A DNA stretch of 28,274 nt. It comes from JBKDZR01 sp047971485. Lineage in GTDB: Bacteria > Pseudomonadota > Alphaproteobacteria > Rhodobacterales > Rhodobacteraceae. The position numbers were made by a program, and so were the translations under genes. The stretch is from assembly GCA_047971485.1 (NCBI GenBank), contig JBKDZR010000126.1, positions 1 through 28,274 of the forward strand. The letters run 5' to 3'. The notes beneath the pieces were generated by a model that saw nothing but the letters and a program-made list of their open reading frames with translations, was not told where the DNA came from and did no database searches. Positions 1 to 7,288 of the stretch are shown here, piece by piece. Each line of letters begins with the position of its first letter. The stretch's first letter is position 1.

Positions 1-841
1 GAACAGGCGGGGCCAGGGGCGCGCCGGCATAGGCCCGCAAACGGCGGATACGAAGCATGCTGTCCGGCCCGGCGGCAACAAAGCCCGACCGCAACCCCGG
101 CAGATTCGAGCGCTTTGACAAGGAATGGAACACCACCACCCGTTCAGGATCAGCGCCCTGCCGCTGCGCGGCCTCCAATGCGCCAGGGGGGGGCATGCCG
201 CGGTAGATCTCGGCGTAGCATTCATCGGCGAAAATACGGAAATCGTGCTTTTCGGCCAGATCCAGCAGGGTCAGCCAATAGTCCATGCCCGCCACCGCCC
301 CCTGAGGGTTCGAAGGCGAGCAGACATAGGCGATGATCACACGGTCCAGCACATCAGCCGGCAGACTGGCATAATCCGGCAGAAACCCCGTTTCCGCCGT
401 CGCCGGGACATAGATGGGTTCTGCCTCCGACGCGCGTGTCGCCACAGCATAGACCTGATAGAACGGGTTCGGGATCAGCACGGCCGGTCGCTTGCCAGCC
501 TTTTCCTCAGGACAGAGCGCCAAAGCTGCGTTGAACAGCCCCTCGCGCGTGCCATTCAGCGCCATGATCCGCGTGCTCGGGTCGACCTCAACCCCATAAC
601 GCCGTTTCAGCCAATCCGAAATCGCCGCCAGCAGCTCCCCCGTGCCATCATTGGCCGGATAAGCCCCAAAGCCCGCCGCGTTCTCGGCGATCACCTGAGG
701 CACCCATTCCGGGAAAGGGTGCTTCGGCTCACCTATGGACATGTGAAGAACATCGCCTCCCCCAGGGTGGGGATCGAGAAGGCCGCGCAAACGCGGGAAC
801 GCGTAGGGCGGCAGATCGGAAAAACGTTCCGGGTACTGCAT
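1..841 (-). CDS. PLP-dependent class I/II aminotransferase, 3' end outside window (DapC-like)
   Basis: The first 280 residues of a fold-type I aminotransferase are visible; the gene runs off the left edge, so the C-terminal third is missing. The reading frame starts MQYPERFSDLPPYAFPRL at position 841, with only a weak upstream purine stretch. Visible PLP-site features are PSNPQG (residues 176-181, the Asn that contacts the cofactor), FADECY (204-209, the Asp that pairs with the pyridine nitrogen) and HSLSKRSNLPGLRSGF with the Schiff-base lysine at about 243. From family knowledge the opening block and IGEPKHPFPEW resemble the succinyldiaminopimelate transaminase-like enzymes of Rhodobacterales (lysine/peptidoglycan precursor pathway), but substrate cannot be read from sequence. 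It lies 103 nt downstream of the amidase gene in the same direction. Confidence 0.9.
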   Translation of the reverse strand, partial: MQYPERFSDLPPYAFPRLRGLLDPHPGGGDVLHMSIGEPKHPFPEWVPQVIAENAAGFGAYPANDGTGELLAAISDWLKRRYGVEVDPSTRIMALNGTREGLFNAALALCPEEKAGKRPAVLIPNPFYQVYAVATRASEAEPIYVPATAETGFLPDYASLPADVLDRVIIAYVCSPSNPQGAVAGMDYWLTLLDLAEKHDFRIFADECYAEIYRGMPPPGALEAAQRQGADPERVVVFHSLSKRSNLPGLRSGFVAAGPDSMLRIRRLRAYAGAPLAPPV

Positions 842-944
842 TTGTCCGGTCTTGCCTGTGTCGCCTCGGGCTTACGGGATCATCACGCCCCGTTTCCACA
901 AAGGGTACAGGCAAGATCCCGCCCGGTCCAGCCCGCGCGACATG

Positions 945-2270
945 TTAGCACAGAACAGATTCAACGGCGGCACCCAGACGCAACAGCGCCCCTTCGCATC
1001 CCCCGGCCATGACCAGCGACACACCGCAACTGGCCTGTCCGGTCGGCAGAGTAAGGGCGCACCCCGCCATCAGGTTGGCGATCCGGGTGTTGCGCAGGGC
1101 CATCAGATTGCGGGCATCGTAGAAATCCGGCTCGGCACGCAGCTGGGCCAGGGGGGGCGGCAGGATCGCCGTGGTTGGCAGGATCACCGCATCGAGTGCC
1201 GCAATCCGATGCGTCCATTCCGCCCGCAACCGGCGCAGACCCTGCCAGGCACGGATGAAATCGGTGCCCCCATAACCCGCGCCGCCCCGAAACCTGTCCA
1301 ACACGCGATCATACATCAGTTCGGGCCGATCCTCGATCTCGTCCATCCAGGTGGCATAGGCCTCGGTCGCGAAAAGGATCGGGGCCAGATCCAGGGCGTG
1401 GATCACCTCGGGGGCGTCGAACTCGACGATCTGCGCCCCGGCCTCGGACAGGCGCTGAACCGCGCCTTCGAAGGCCTCGGCCACCTGCGGATCCAGATCA
1501 TCGGTTACCACGGTCGTCAGCACCCCCAAATGCCGGCCGTGCAGATCCTCGGCCCCGCGCAAATCCACCGCCGCACCACCCAAAAGCGCATGAACCGCAG
1601 CCGCATCCGCAACGCTGCGGGCGATGGGGCCAATGGTGTCGAAACTTTCACACAACGGCACCACCCCGGTCAGCGGCAGGGCGCCATGGGCCGGTTTGAA
1701 CCCAACCAGATCGTTCCATGCCGCCGGCACCCGCACCGATCCGCCCGTATCCGAGGCCACGGCCGCCGCCGCCAACCCAAAAGCGACCGAGGCCGCCGCC
1801 CCCGAGGACGACCCTCCCGGCGCCAGATCAGCCCGATGGATATTGGGCGGCGTCGCCGTCACCGGGTTCAGCCCCAGACCGGAAAACGCCAGTTCCGACA
1901 TGTGGGTCTTGCCCAGACACACCGATCCGCCCAGGGTGGCGCGGCGCAGCACCTCGGCATCGGCTCCGGGCACCCGGCCCTTCAACAAGCGCGATCCGGC
2001 CTCGGTTGCACAGCCGGCAGTGTCGAACAGGTCCTTCCAGGACAACGGCACCCCATCCAGCGGCCCGCACCGCAGACCATCCCGCGCCCGGTCCGCCGCC
2101 GCACGGGCCTCGGCCAGGGCGCGCCGGGGGGTGGTGCGCGCGTAGATCGGCTGATTGCTGTTGTCGATCGCCTCCAGAAACGTCTCGGCCAGGGTCAGCG
2201 GGTCAACCCGTCCCGCGGCGATTTCCCGTCCCAACGCCACCGCGCCCATCTGTCGCCAATCGTGCCGCAT
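945..2270 (-). CDS. Amidase signature family hydrolase
   Basis: A 441-residue amidase-signature enzyme that hydrolyses amide bonds in an unknown small substrate, presumably in the cytoplasm since no signal peptide is seen. The Ser-cisSer-Lys triad is present: Lys79 in PLSWKDLFD, the cis-Ser in GGSSSG (about 154-155) and the nucleophilic Ser178 in DTGGSVR. The ATG at 2270 (MRHDWRQM) is preferred over an in-frame TTG at 2294 because GGACGGGG lies just upstream of it. GatA, the tRNA-dependent amidotransferase subunit, is of the same fold, but no gatB or gatC is adjacent and the sequence is shorter than usual GatA, so a stand-alone amidase is more likely. It is divergent from the FAD monooxygenase (81-bp gap). 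Confidence 0.9.
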   Translation of the reverse strand: MRHDWRQMGAVALGREIAAGRVDPLTLAETFLEAIDNSNQPIYARTTPRRALAEARAAADRARDGLRCGPLDGVPLSWKDLFDTAGCATEAGSRLLKGRVPGADAEVLRRATLGGSVCLGKTHMSELAFSGLGLNPVTATPPNIHRADLAPGGSSSGAAASVAFGLAAAAVASDTGGSVRVPAAWNDLVGFKPAHGALPLTGVVPLCESFDTIGPIARSVADAAAVHALLGGAAVDLRGAEDLHGRHLGVLTTVVTDDLDPQVAEAFEGAVQRLSEAGAQIVEFDAPEVIHALDLAPILFATEAYATWMDEIEDRPELMYDRVLDRFRGGAGYGGTDFIRAWQGLRRLRAEWTHRIAALDAVILPTTAILPPPLAQLRAEPDFYDARNLMALRNTRIANLMAGCALTLPTGQASCGVSLVMAGGCEGALLRLGAAVESVLC

Positions 2271-2351
2271 CACCCCGTCCCTCCGTTCGGGCAAGCGTAA
2301 TGCGGGACAAGACGATGGACAATGACGATCCGCCGGTCATATTCCCATCCC

Positions 2352-3575
2352 ATGGAACGCTATGATGCAATCGTGATCGGCGCCAGCCTGAACGGCGCCA
2401 CCCTGGCCCTGGCCCTGGTCAGTGCCGGGTTCTCCGTGGCTGTGGTCGACCCCATGACCCCGGACATCCAGGAAAACCCGCGCTTTGACGGGCGCAGCTA
2501 TGCACTGGCACCGGCTTCGGTCCGGATGCTCGATGTGCTGGGTCTGTGGCAGGGCTTGGCCCCGAATGCCCAAGCGATGCTGAAAATTCGGGCCAGTGAC
2601 GGGCGCCCAGGCGAAGGCGCCGCCCCCCAGGTTCTCAGCTTCGATCAAGCCGAGCTGGAGGACGGCCCCCTTGGCCAGATGGTCGAGGACCGCCACTTGC
2701 GCCAGATCCTTCAGGCCCGCCTGCGGGGCACCGACGGGCTGAGCTATCTGCCCGGCCGTCGGGTTACCCGGCAACGCACCGATGGGCCAATGGCCGAGAC
2801 CGACCTGGATGACGGCACAACCCTGGCTGCAGCGCTGATCATCGGCGCGGATGGCAAAACCGGCCCCACGGCAGCACGCGCCGGGATCCAACGCCTGGTC
2901 ACCCCCTATGGGCAATCGGCCCTGGTCTGCGCGATCCGCCACGCACGGCCCCATCAGGGGATTGCCCATCAGTTCTTCATGCCTGCCGGTCCCCTGGCCA
3001 TCCTGCCACTACAGGGCAACAGATCATCCATTGTCTGGTCCGAAGAAAACAATCAGGCAAAATCAATCATGAATTTGGATGATGATGGGTTTCTTCAGGT
3101 TCTGCGCCCCCGCTTTGGTGATTTCCTCGGCGACATCACACTGGAGGGCGACCGCTACAGCTATCCGCTGACCCGCAGCCTGGCCAGCAGCTTTACCGCC
3201 CCCCGGCTGGCACTGGTCGGCGATGCCGCCCGCGCCGTGCACCCGCTGGCAGGACAAGGCCTGAATGCCGGGCTGCGCGATACCGCCGCCCTGGCCGAGG
3301 TGCTGGCCGAGGCCAGGCGCCGGGGCGAAGATATCGGGCGCGGTGATGTGCTGGCCCGTTACGCCCGCTGGCGACGCTTTGACAGCACCGGCCTGGCCAT
3401 CGCAACAAGCGGCTTCAACATGCTGTTTTCAAATGACAACCCTGCAATTCGCCTGGGCCGGGATCTGGGAATGGGATTGGTCAATGCCCTGCCTGGGGTC
3501 AAACGCGCGATCATGCGCGAAGCTGCGGGTCTGACCGGCGATCTGCCACGCCTGATGGCCGGCCGCCCGATCTGA
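2352..3575 (+). CDS. UbiH/UbiF/COQ6-family FAD-dependent hydroxylase
   Basis: A 407-residue class A flavoprotein monooxygenase, probably hydroxylating the ring of a ubiquinone precursor. The N-terminal dinucleotide-binding strand is YDAIVIGASLNGATLALAL (a GxSxxG variant of GxGxxG). The mid-protein motif IIGADGKTG and the C-terminal signature GDAARAVHPLAGQGLNAG, which binds the FAD ribityl/pyrophosphate, are both clear. The ATG at 2352 is chosen because the flavin-binding strand begins four residues later; an in-frame ATG at 2322 would add ten poorly conserved residues. Neither start has a strong ribosome-binding site. Which ring position is hydroxylated cannot be told. The stop lies 3 nt from the convergent Trm112-like gene. 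Confidence 0.88.
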   Translation: MERYDAIVIGASLNGATLALALVSAGFSVAVVDPMTPDIQENPRFDGRSYALAPASVRMLDVLGLWQGLAPNAQAMLKIRASDGRPGEGAAPQVLSFDQAELEDGPLGQMVEDRHLRQILQARLRGTDGLSYLPGRRVTRQRTDGPMAETDLDDGTTLAAALIIGADGKTGPTAARAGIQRLVTPYGQSALVCAIRHARPHQGIAHQFFMPAGPLAILPLQGNRSSIVWSEENNQAKSIMNLDDDGFLQVLRPRFGDFLGDITLEGDRYSYPLTRSLASSFTAPRLALVGDAARAVHPLAGQGLNAGLRDTAALAEVLAEARRRGEDIGRGDVLARYARWRRFDSTGLAIATSGFNMLFSNDNPAIRLGRDLGMGLVNALPGVKRAIMREAAGLTGDLPRLMAGRPI

Positions 3576-3578
3576 AGC

Positions 3579-3764
3579 TCAGTCCAGTCCACGGGCCTCG
3601 TCGATCAGCATGACCGGGATGCCGTCACGGATCGGAAAGGCCAGCCCCGCGCGACGCGACACCAGTTCCTGACGCGCGGCATCATAATCCAGCCGCCCAT
3701 TGGTCTGCGGACAGACCAGCGCCTCCAGCATGCGGCGGTCAATGACGGGGCGCGGATCGGTCAC
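3579..3764 (-). CDS. Trm112-like (UPF0434/YcaR) small protein
   Basis: A 61-residue protein matching the bacterial Trm112-like/UPF0434 family: an N-terminal LEALVCPQTNGRL and the hallmark AFPIRDGIPVML near the end. Only one cysteine of the zinc-knuckle pattern is present, which to my knowledge is common in alphaproteobacterial members. Bacterial function is not settled; the eukaryotic and archaeal relatives activate methyltransferases. The start codon is GTG, overlapping the stop of the upstream LON-domain gene as GTGA, with GAGGTG just upstream, so the two are translationally coupled. No functional call is made beyond the family. Confidence 0.88.
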   Translation of the reverse strand: MTDPRPVIDRRMLEALVCPQTNGRLDYDAARQELVSRRAGLAFPIRDGIPVMLIDEARGLD

Positions 3765-4408
3765 TGCATCACCTCATCGCCCTCGCCGCCGCCGCGCAAG
3801 GCGAACTCGATCAGGGTGGCCAGGGTTTCGCGCCGGGTGGTCAGGGACGGGGCCTCCAGCAGGGCCTGCTTGTCCTCGGGCGCAAAGGGACACAGCATCG
3901 ACAGGGAGTTGACCAGCAGTTCCTCCTCGGCGTCCTTGATCGACTCCCAATCCGTGGACAGGCTGCGCGCTTCGAAAAACCGGCCCAGCAGATCCAGAAA
4001 GGCCGGACGATCAAAGCCGGTATCCGCCTCGGTGCCGCCAAGGTCGCGATCGAAACCGGACCAGGTGATCTCGGCTTTGCGATAGGGGGCGAAGCCGGGC
4101 ACCTCTTGCGTGATGCGAAAACGCGAGATCCCGCTCAGCGTGATCATATAGCGGCCATCCTCGGTCTCGGAAAAGGCGGTCAGGCGACCGGCGCACCCAA
4201 TGCTGTGCAAGCGCTTGTTTCCGCGATCGGGGGTCACCCGGGGCTGGATCATACCGATCAACCGGTGACGTGTCTTCAGCGTATCGTCCAGCATCGCCAG
4301 ATAGCGCGGCTCAAAGATATGCAGCGGCAACCGCGCCCGCGGCAGCAACAAGGCCCCCGGCAAGGGAAAGACGGGGATCACATCCGGCAGATCGGCGGCT
4401 GACATCAT
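3761..4408 (-). CDS. LON peptidase substrate-binding-domain protein
   Basis: A 215-residue protein consisting essentially of the Lon N-terminal (PUA-like) substrate-binding domain: it opens with VIPVFPLPGALLLPRARLPL and continues HIFEPRYLAML, both typical. There is no AAA+ or Ser-Lys protease domain, so it is not a protease. Members are common single-domain proteins of unknown role, possibly recognising unfolded segments. Two adjacent ATG codons (4408 and 4405) compete as start; AGGTAAAG lies upstream. It overlaps the Trm112-like gene by 4 nt. The thioredoxin-TPR gene lies 121 nt upstream in the same direction, so a proteostasis-related cluster is possible (inference). Confidence 0.9.
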   Translation of the reverse strand: MMSAADLPDVIPVFPLPGALLLPRARLPLHIFEPRYLAMLDDTLKTRHRLIGMIQPRVTPDRGNKRLHSIGCAGRLTAFSETEDGRYMITLSGISRFRITQEVPGFAPYRKAEITWSGFDRDLGGTEADTGFDRPAFLDLLGRFFEARSLSTDWESIKDAEEELLVNSLSMLCPFAPEDKQALLEAPSLTTRRETLATLIEFALRGGGEGDEVMQ

Positions 4409-4429
4409 GGGCTTTACCTAAGCAGGATT

Positions 4430-4455
4430 TCCGAAAAGGGGCCACCGTTTTCGGA
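4430..4455 (-). promoter_or_regulatory. 8-bp perfect inverted repeat in the leader of the LON-domain gene
   Basis: The arms TCCGAAAA (4430-4437) and TTTTCGGA (4448-4455) are exact complements around a 10-nt loop, 22-47 nt upstream of the LON-domain start. On the minus strand no T-tract follows, so it is not a classic intrinsic terminator of the thioredoxin-TPR gene. It could be an operator or a leader hairpin; no function is shown. Confidence 0.3.
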
Positions 4456-4529
4456 CGAAAATCCCGCCCGTTCAAACACCCCCAAGCAGATCTTCGTGGA
4501 CGACACCGCACAGATCTGCCTGGATCGGA

Positions 4530-5438
4530 TCAGGTAAAGATCATCGACGACAAACGCCGGCGGCCAGCCAGAACCACCGGATCCTGCGGCTTGAGTGCAT
4601 CGAAGATGGTGAACAGCTGGGCCTTGGCGGCGCCCTCGTTCCAGTCGCGATCACGACGGAAAAGATCCAGCAACTGATCGACCGCACCCGCCGCATCGCC
4701 GCCGGCATAAAGCGCCCGGGCCAGTTCGAACCGCGCGGTATGATCGTTGGGATCGGCCTCGACTGCAGCGCGCAACTCGGCCTCGGGACCCGCCTGGGCG
4801 GATTGCCGGGCCAGGTCCAACTGGGCGCGGGCGGCCTCGACCTCAGGGGTGGCGGCCAGGACGGGTCCAGCATTGTTCAGCAACGCCTCGGCCTTGTCCA
4901 ATTCGCCCAGGGCCAGATTGGCGCGGGCCAGGCCACCCAAGGCCGCCGCATTTTCAGGGTCCTCGGCCAGAATCGCGGCAAAGGTCTGGGCGGCATCCAC
5001 GACTGCCCCCTCGGCCAGCATCTGCTCGGCGGCCTCCAGCGCCTCGCCCAATCCGTCATCACCGGCCAGCCCGGCCAGGCGATCAATGAATGTGGCAATT
5101 TCCGACGGCGGAACCGCCCCCTGAAACCCATCGACCGGCTGCCCCTGCCAGAAACCATAGACCGTCGGGATCGACTGAACCCGCAGCTGCCCGGCAATCA
5201 TCTGGTTCTCGTCGACATTGATCTTGACCATGCGCACCTTGCCCTGCGCCGCCGTCACCGCCTTTTCCAGCGCGGGCCCCAAGGTCTTGCACGGACCGCA
5301 CCAAGGCGCCCAAAAATCGACGATGACCGGCACCTCGTTGCTGGCCTCGATCACATCGGCCATGAAGGTGGCCTCGGTCGCATCCTTGATCAGATCCCCT
5401 TGGGCCGGTGCGTTGTTCTGGGTCCCGAATTCGAGCAT
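4530..5438 (-). CDS. cnoX: Thioredoxin-TPR co-chaperone, CnoX/YbbN family
   Basis: A 302-residue cytoplasmic protein with an N-terminal thioredoxin domain (about 20-122: VIVDFWAPWCGPCK with the redox pair Cys47/Cys50, cis-Pro in SIPTVYGFW) and a C-terminal TPR-like helical part (about 135-280). This is the architecture of CnoX/YbbN, a holdase that protects proteins from oxidation and hands them to chaperonins. Unlike E. coli CnoX, which has lost the catalytic CxxC, this copy keeps WCGPC, as I recall for the Caulobacter protein, so thioredoxin activity is expected. GGGAGAGG precedes the ATG. A candidate -10 TATAAC lies at 5470-5475 on the minus strand, without a convincing -35. It is 85 nt downstream of the exonuclease III gene. 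Confidence 0.9.
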   Translation of the reverse strand: MLEFGTQNNAPAQGDLIKDATEATFMADVIEASNEVPVIVDFWAPWCGPCKTLGPALEKAVTAAQGKVRMVKINVDENQMIAGQLRVQSIPTVYGFWQGQPVDGFQGAVPPSEIATFIDRLAGLAGDDGLGEALEAAEQMLAEGAVVDAAQTFAAILAEDPENAAALGGLARANLALGELDKAEALLNNAGPVLAATPEVEAARAQLDLARQSAQAGPEAELRAAVEADPNDHTARFELARALYAGGDAAGAVDQLLDLFRRDRDWNEGAAKAQLFTIFDALKPQDPVVLAGRRRLSSMIFT

Positions 5439-5523
5439 TGGGCCTCTCCCGAAACTGTTTGGTTGCTATGTTATATGCGCCCGACAGGCCGAAAGGCCAA
5501 GGGGTTAACGGATCGGCATCAGA

Positions 5524-6312
5524 TCAGATGTCAAAACTGGCAAAGACCGGGGCGTGATCGCTGGGCCGCTCCCAGCCCCGCGCGGCCCGCAGGATCCGCG
5601 ATCCGCCAGCCCCGGCCGCCAGATCCGGCGTGGCCCAGATGTGATCCAGCCGTCGCCCCTTGTCAGCGGCATCCCAATCACGGGCGCGATAGGACCACCA
5701 GGAATAAAGCTGCCCCTCGGGCAGATCCTGGCGGGTGACATCGACCCAGGCGCCGGCCTCCTGCGCGCGGCCCAGATGATCCACCTCGATCGGCGTATGA
5801 CTGACGATCCTGAGCAATTTCTTGTGCGACCAGACATCATCCTCACGCGGGGCGATGTTCAGGTCGCCCACCAGGATGCTGCGGTTGGGCCGGCTGTCGC
5901 GAAACAGCGCAGCCATCTCGGTCAGGACATCCAGCTTGTGGCCAAATTTTTCGTTCTGATCCCGATCCGGGACATCTCCCCCCGCCGGAATGTAAAAATT
6001 ATGGATAATCGTGCCATCGCCCAATCGCCCCGCGACATGGCGGGCATCACCCCGACCGACAAAATCTATGGATCCGGCATCCTCGATGGGCACCCGCGAC
6101 AAGATCGCCACCCCGTTATAGCCCTTCTGGCCGCGCGCGACGCAACTGTCATAACCAAGTGCCGCAAAGACATCGTGCGGGATCTTGTCGACCGGGCTTT
6201 TGCATTCCTGCAGACACAGGACATCCGGCTGTTCTTCGCGCAACAGGCGTTCGACCAGACCAGCACGCAGCCGGACGGAATTGATGTTCCAGGTGGCGAC
6301 GGTCAGGGCCAT
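5524..6312 (-). CDS. xth: Exonuclease III (AP endonuclease)
   Basis: A 262-residue ExoIII-type enzyme of the endonuclease/exonuclease/phosphatase fold that cuts abasic sites and degrades 3' ends in base-excision repair. Conserved residues are visible in order: Asn9 in TWNINSVR, Glu36 in LQECKSP, Tyr65 in KGYNGVAILS, Asp150 and Asn152 in VGDLNIAPREDDVW, the RRLDHIW block, and the terminal PSDHAPVFA with the catalytic His253. Length and motif order are normal. GAGGACATC precedes the ATG. A 189-bp gap separates it from the divergent DUF374 gene; no clear promoter was seen there. Confidence 0.95.
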   Translation of the reverse strand: MALTVATWNINSVRLRAGLVERLLREEQPDVLCLQECKSPVDKIPHDVFAALGYDSCVARGQKGYNGVAILSRVPIEDAGSIDFVGRGDARHVAGRLGDGTIIHNFYIPAGGDVPDRDQNEKFGHKLDVLTEMAALFRDSRPNRSILVGDLNIAPREDDVWSHKKLLRIVSHTPIEVDHLGRAQEAGAWVDVTRQDLPEGQLYSWWSYRARDWDAADKGRRLDHIWATPDLAAGAGGSRILRAARGWERPSDHAPVFASFDI

Positions 6313-6501
6313 GATGTCCTCGCTGCGGTTCGTCCCCCGTTCCCTAGCCGCCCCCGGCGCCGAACGAAAGCCCCCGTCCGCAGCAAGCCAGTCCCAACCT
6401 GACGCAAGCCGGCAACAACCCTACCCGCGCGATGCAAAACAAGCCGGTGTACGCTGGAGACCGTTTCAGCCTTGGGCTAGGGCAAGGGCGGAGGTGCAGG
6501 C

Positions 6502-7221
6502 TTGAAAACCCTGAGGAAAAGATGGCGACGCATCGAAAAGCGGTTTCAGCGCAATGAACGGGTCCAGTCGGTGCTCCGGCGTTGGTATTCGCGCTATATC
6601 AGATTTGTTTTTCGCACGACCAAATGGGAACGGATCGGCTTTGAATCCTACGAAGCCGATATCGCCCGGGGTGTGCCCCGTATTCTGTGCTGCTGGCATG
6701 CCCGCCTCACCCTCACACCTTACCTGAGGGACTGGTCAGATCATGCGTTGGCGGTTCTGGCCAGCGAACACGCCGATGCCCGCATCGCCACCGCCGATAT
6801 GCGCGACCTTGGCATTCAGGTGATCGAACTGGCCACCTCGGGCAGCAACCCCGGCGCGATCCGCAAGGCCGTGGCACATGTCCGCAACGGGAATTCCCTG
6901 GCCATCGCAGTTGACGGCCCGATGGGGCCCAGAGGCGTAGCAAAAACCGGCGCGATTGTGATCGGCGGACTGACCGGCGCCCAGGTGGTGCCCTGCTGCT
7001 ATACGATCAGCCGGTCGATCACCCTGAAAACCTGGGATCGGTTCGTCTTGCCCCTACCCTGGTCGCGCGGAGTTCTGGCAGTGGGCGACGGTTTTGTTCC
7101 GCCGCGCAAAGCCAGCCCTAAAGACATGCAACACGCCGCTGATCGTCTTGGCCGATTGATCGACGCGTTGACCGAGACCTGCGAAATCCGCATGCGTCAG
7201 CGTAAACTCAAAAAGTTATAG
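6502..7221 (+). CDS. DUF374 / lysophospholipid-acyltransferase-like protein
   Basis: A 239-residue basic protein matching the DUF374 branch of the acyltransferase superfamily. CCWHARLTLTPYL (residues 63-75) supplies the catalytic-type His, and VDGPMGPRGVAKTGA (137-151) corresponds to the DGPRGP signature. The remaining sequence is weakly hydrophobic, consistent with a peripheral inner-membrane enzyme acting on lipid or lipid A precursors; the acceptor is unknown. The start is a TTG at 6502, selected by a strong GGAGGT six nt upstream. The N-terminus is very Arg/Lys-rich. It converges on the large flagellar-cluster gene, with a hairpin between them. Confidence 0.85.
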   Translation: MKTLRKRWRRIEKRFQRNERVQSVLRRWYSRYIRFVFRTTKWERIGFESYEADIARGVPRILCCWHARLTLTPYLRDWSDHALAVLASEHADARIATADMRDLGIQVIELATSGSNPGAIRKAVAHVRNGNSLAIAVDGPMGPRGVAKTGAIVIGGLTGAQVVPCCYTISRSITLKTWDRFVLPLPWSRGVLAVGDGFVPPRKASPKDMQHAADRLGRLIDALTETCEIRMRQRKLKKL

Positions 7222-7257
7222 CCTGACGACAGGATTCCAACGGTGCCAAGGGCACAT

Positions 7258-7279
7258 GGGGGCTGTTTCACCAGCCCCC
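7258..7279. terminator. Hairpin between convergent genes
   Basis: A perfect 8-bp GC-rich stem, GGGGGCTG (7258-7265) and CAGCCCCC (7272-7279) with a 6-nt loop, lies between the convergent stops at 7221 and 7289. A second stem CGCCCC/GGGGCG (7283-7288 with 7296-7301) covers the stop codon of the leftward gene. No T-tract follows on either strand, so termination may be Rho-assisted, or the hairpins may only protect 3' ends. Confidence 0.45.
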
Positions 7280-7288
7280 GGCCGCCCC

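Noticed and set aside
125..2300. Long plus-strand frames opposite the aminotransferase and amidase
   Set aside because: Low-complexity Arg/Pro-rich translations opposite genes with intact catalytic motifs; no ribosome-binding sites.
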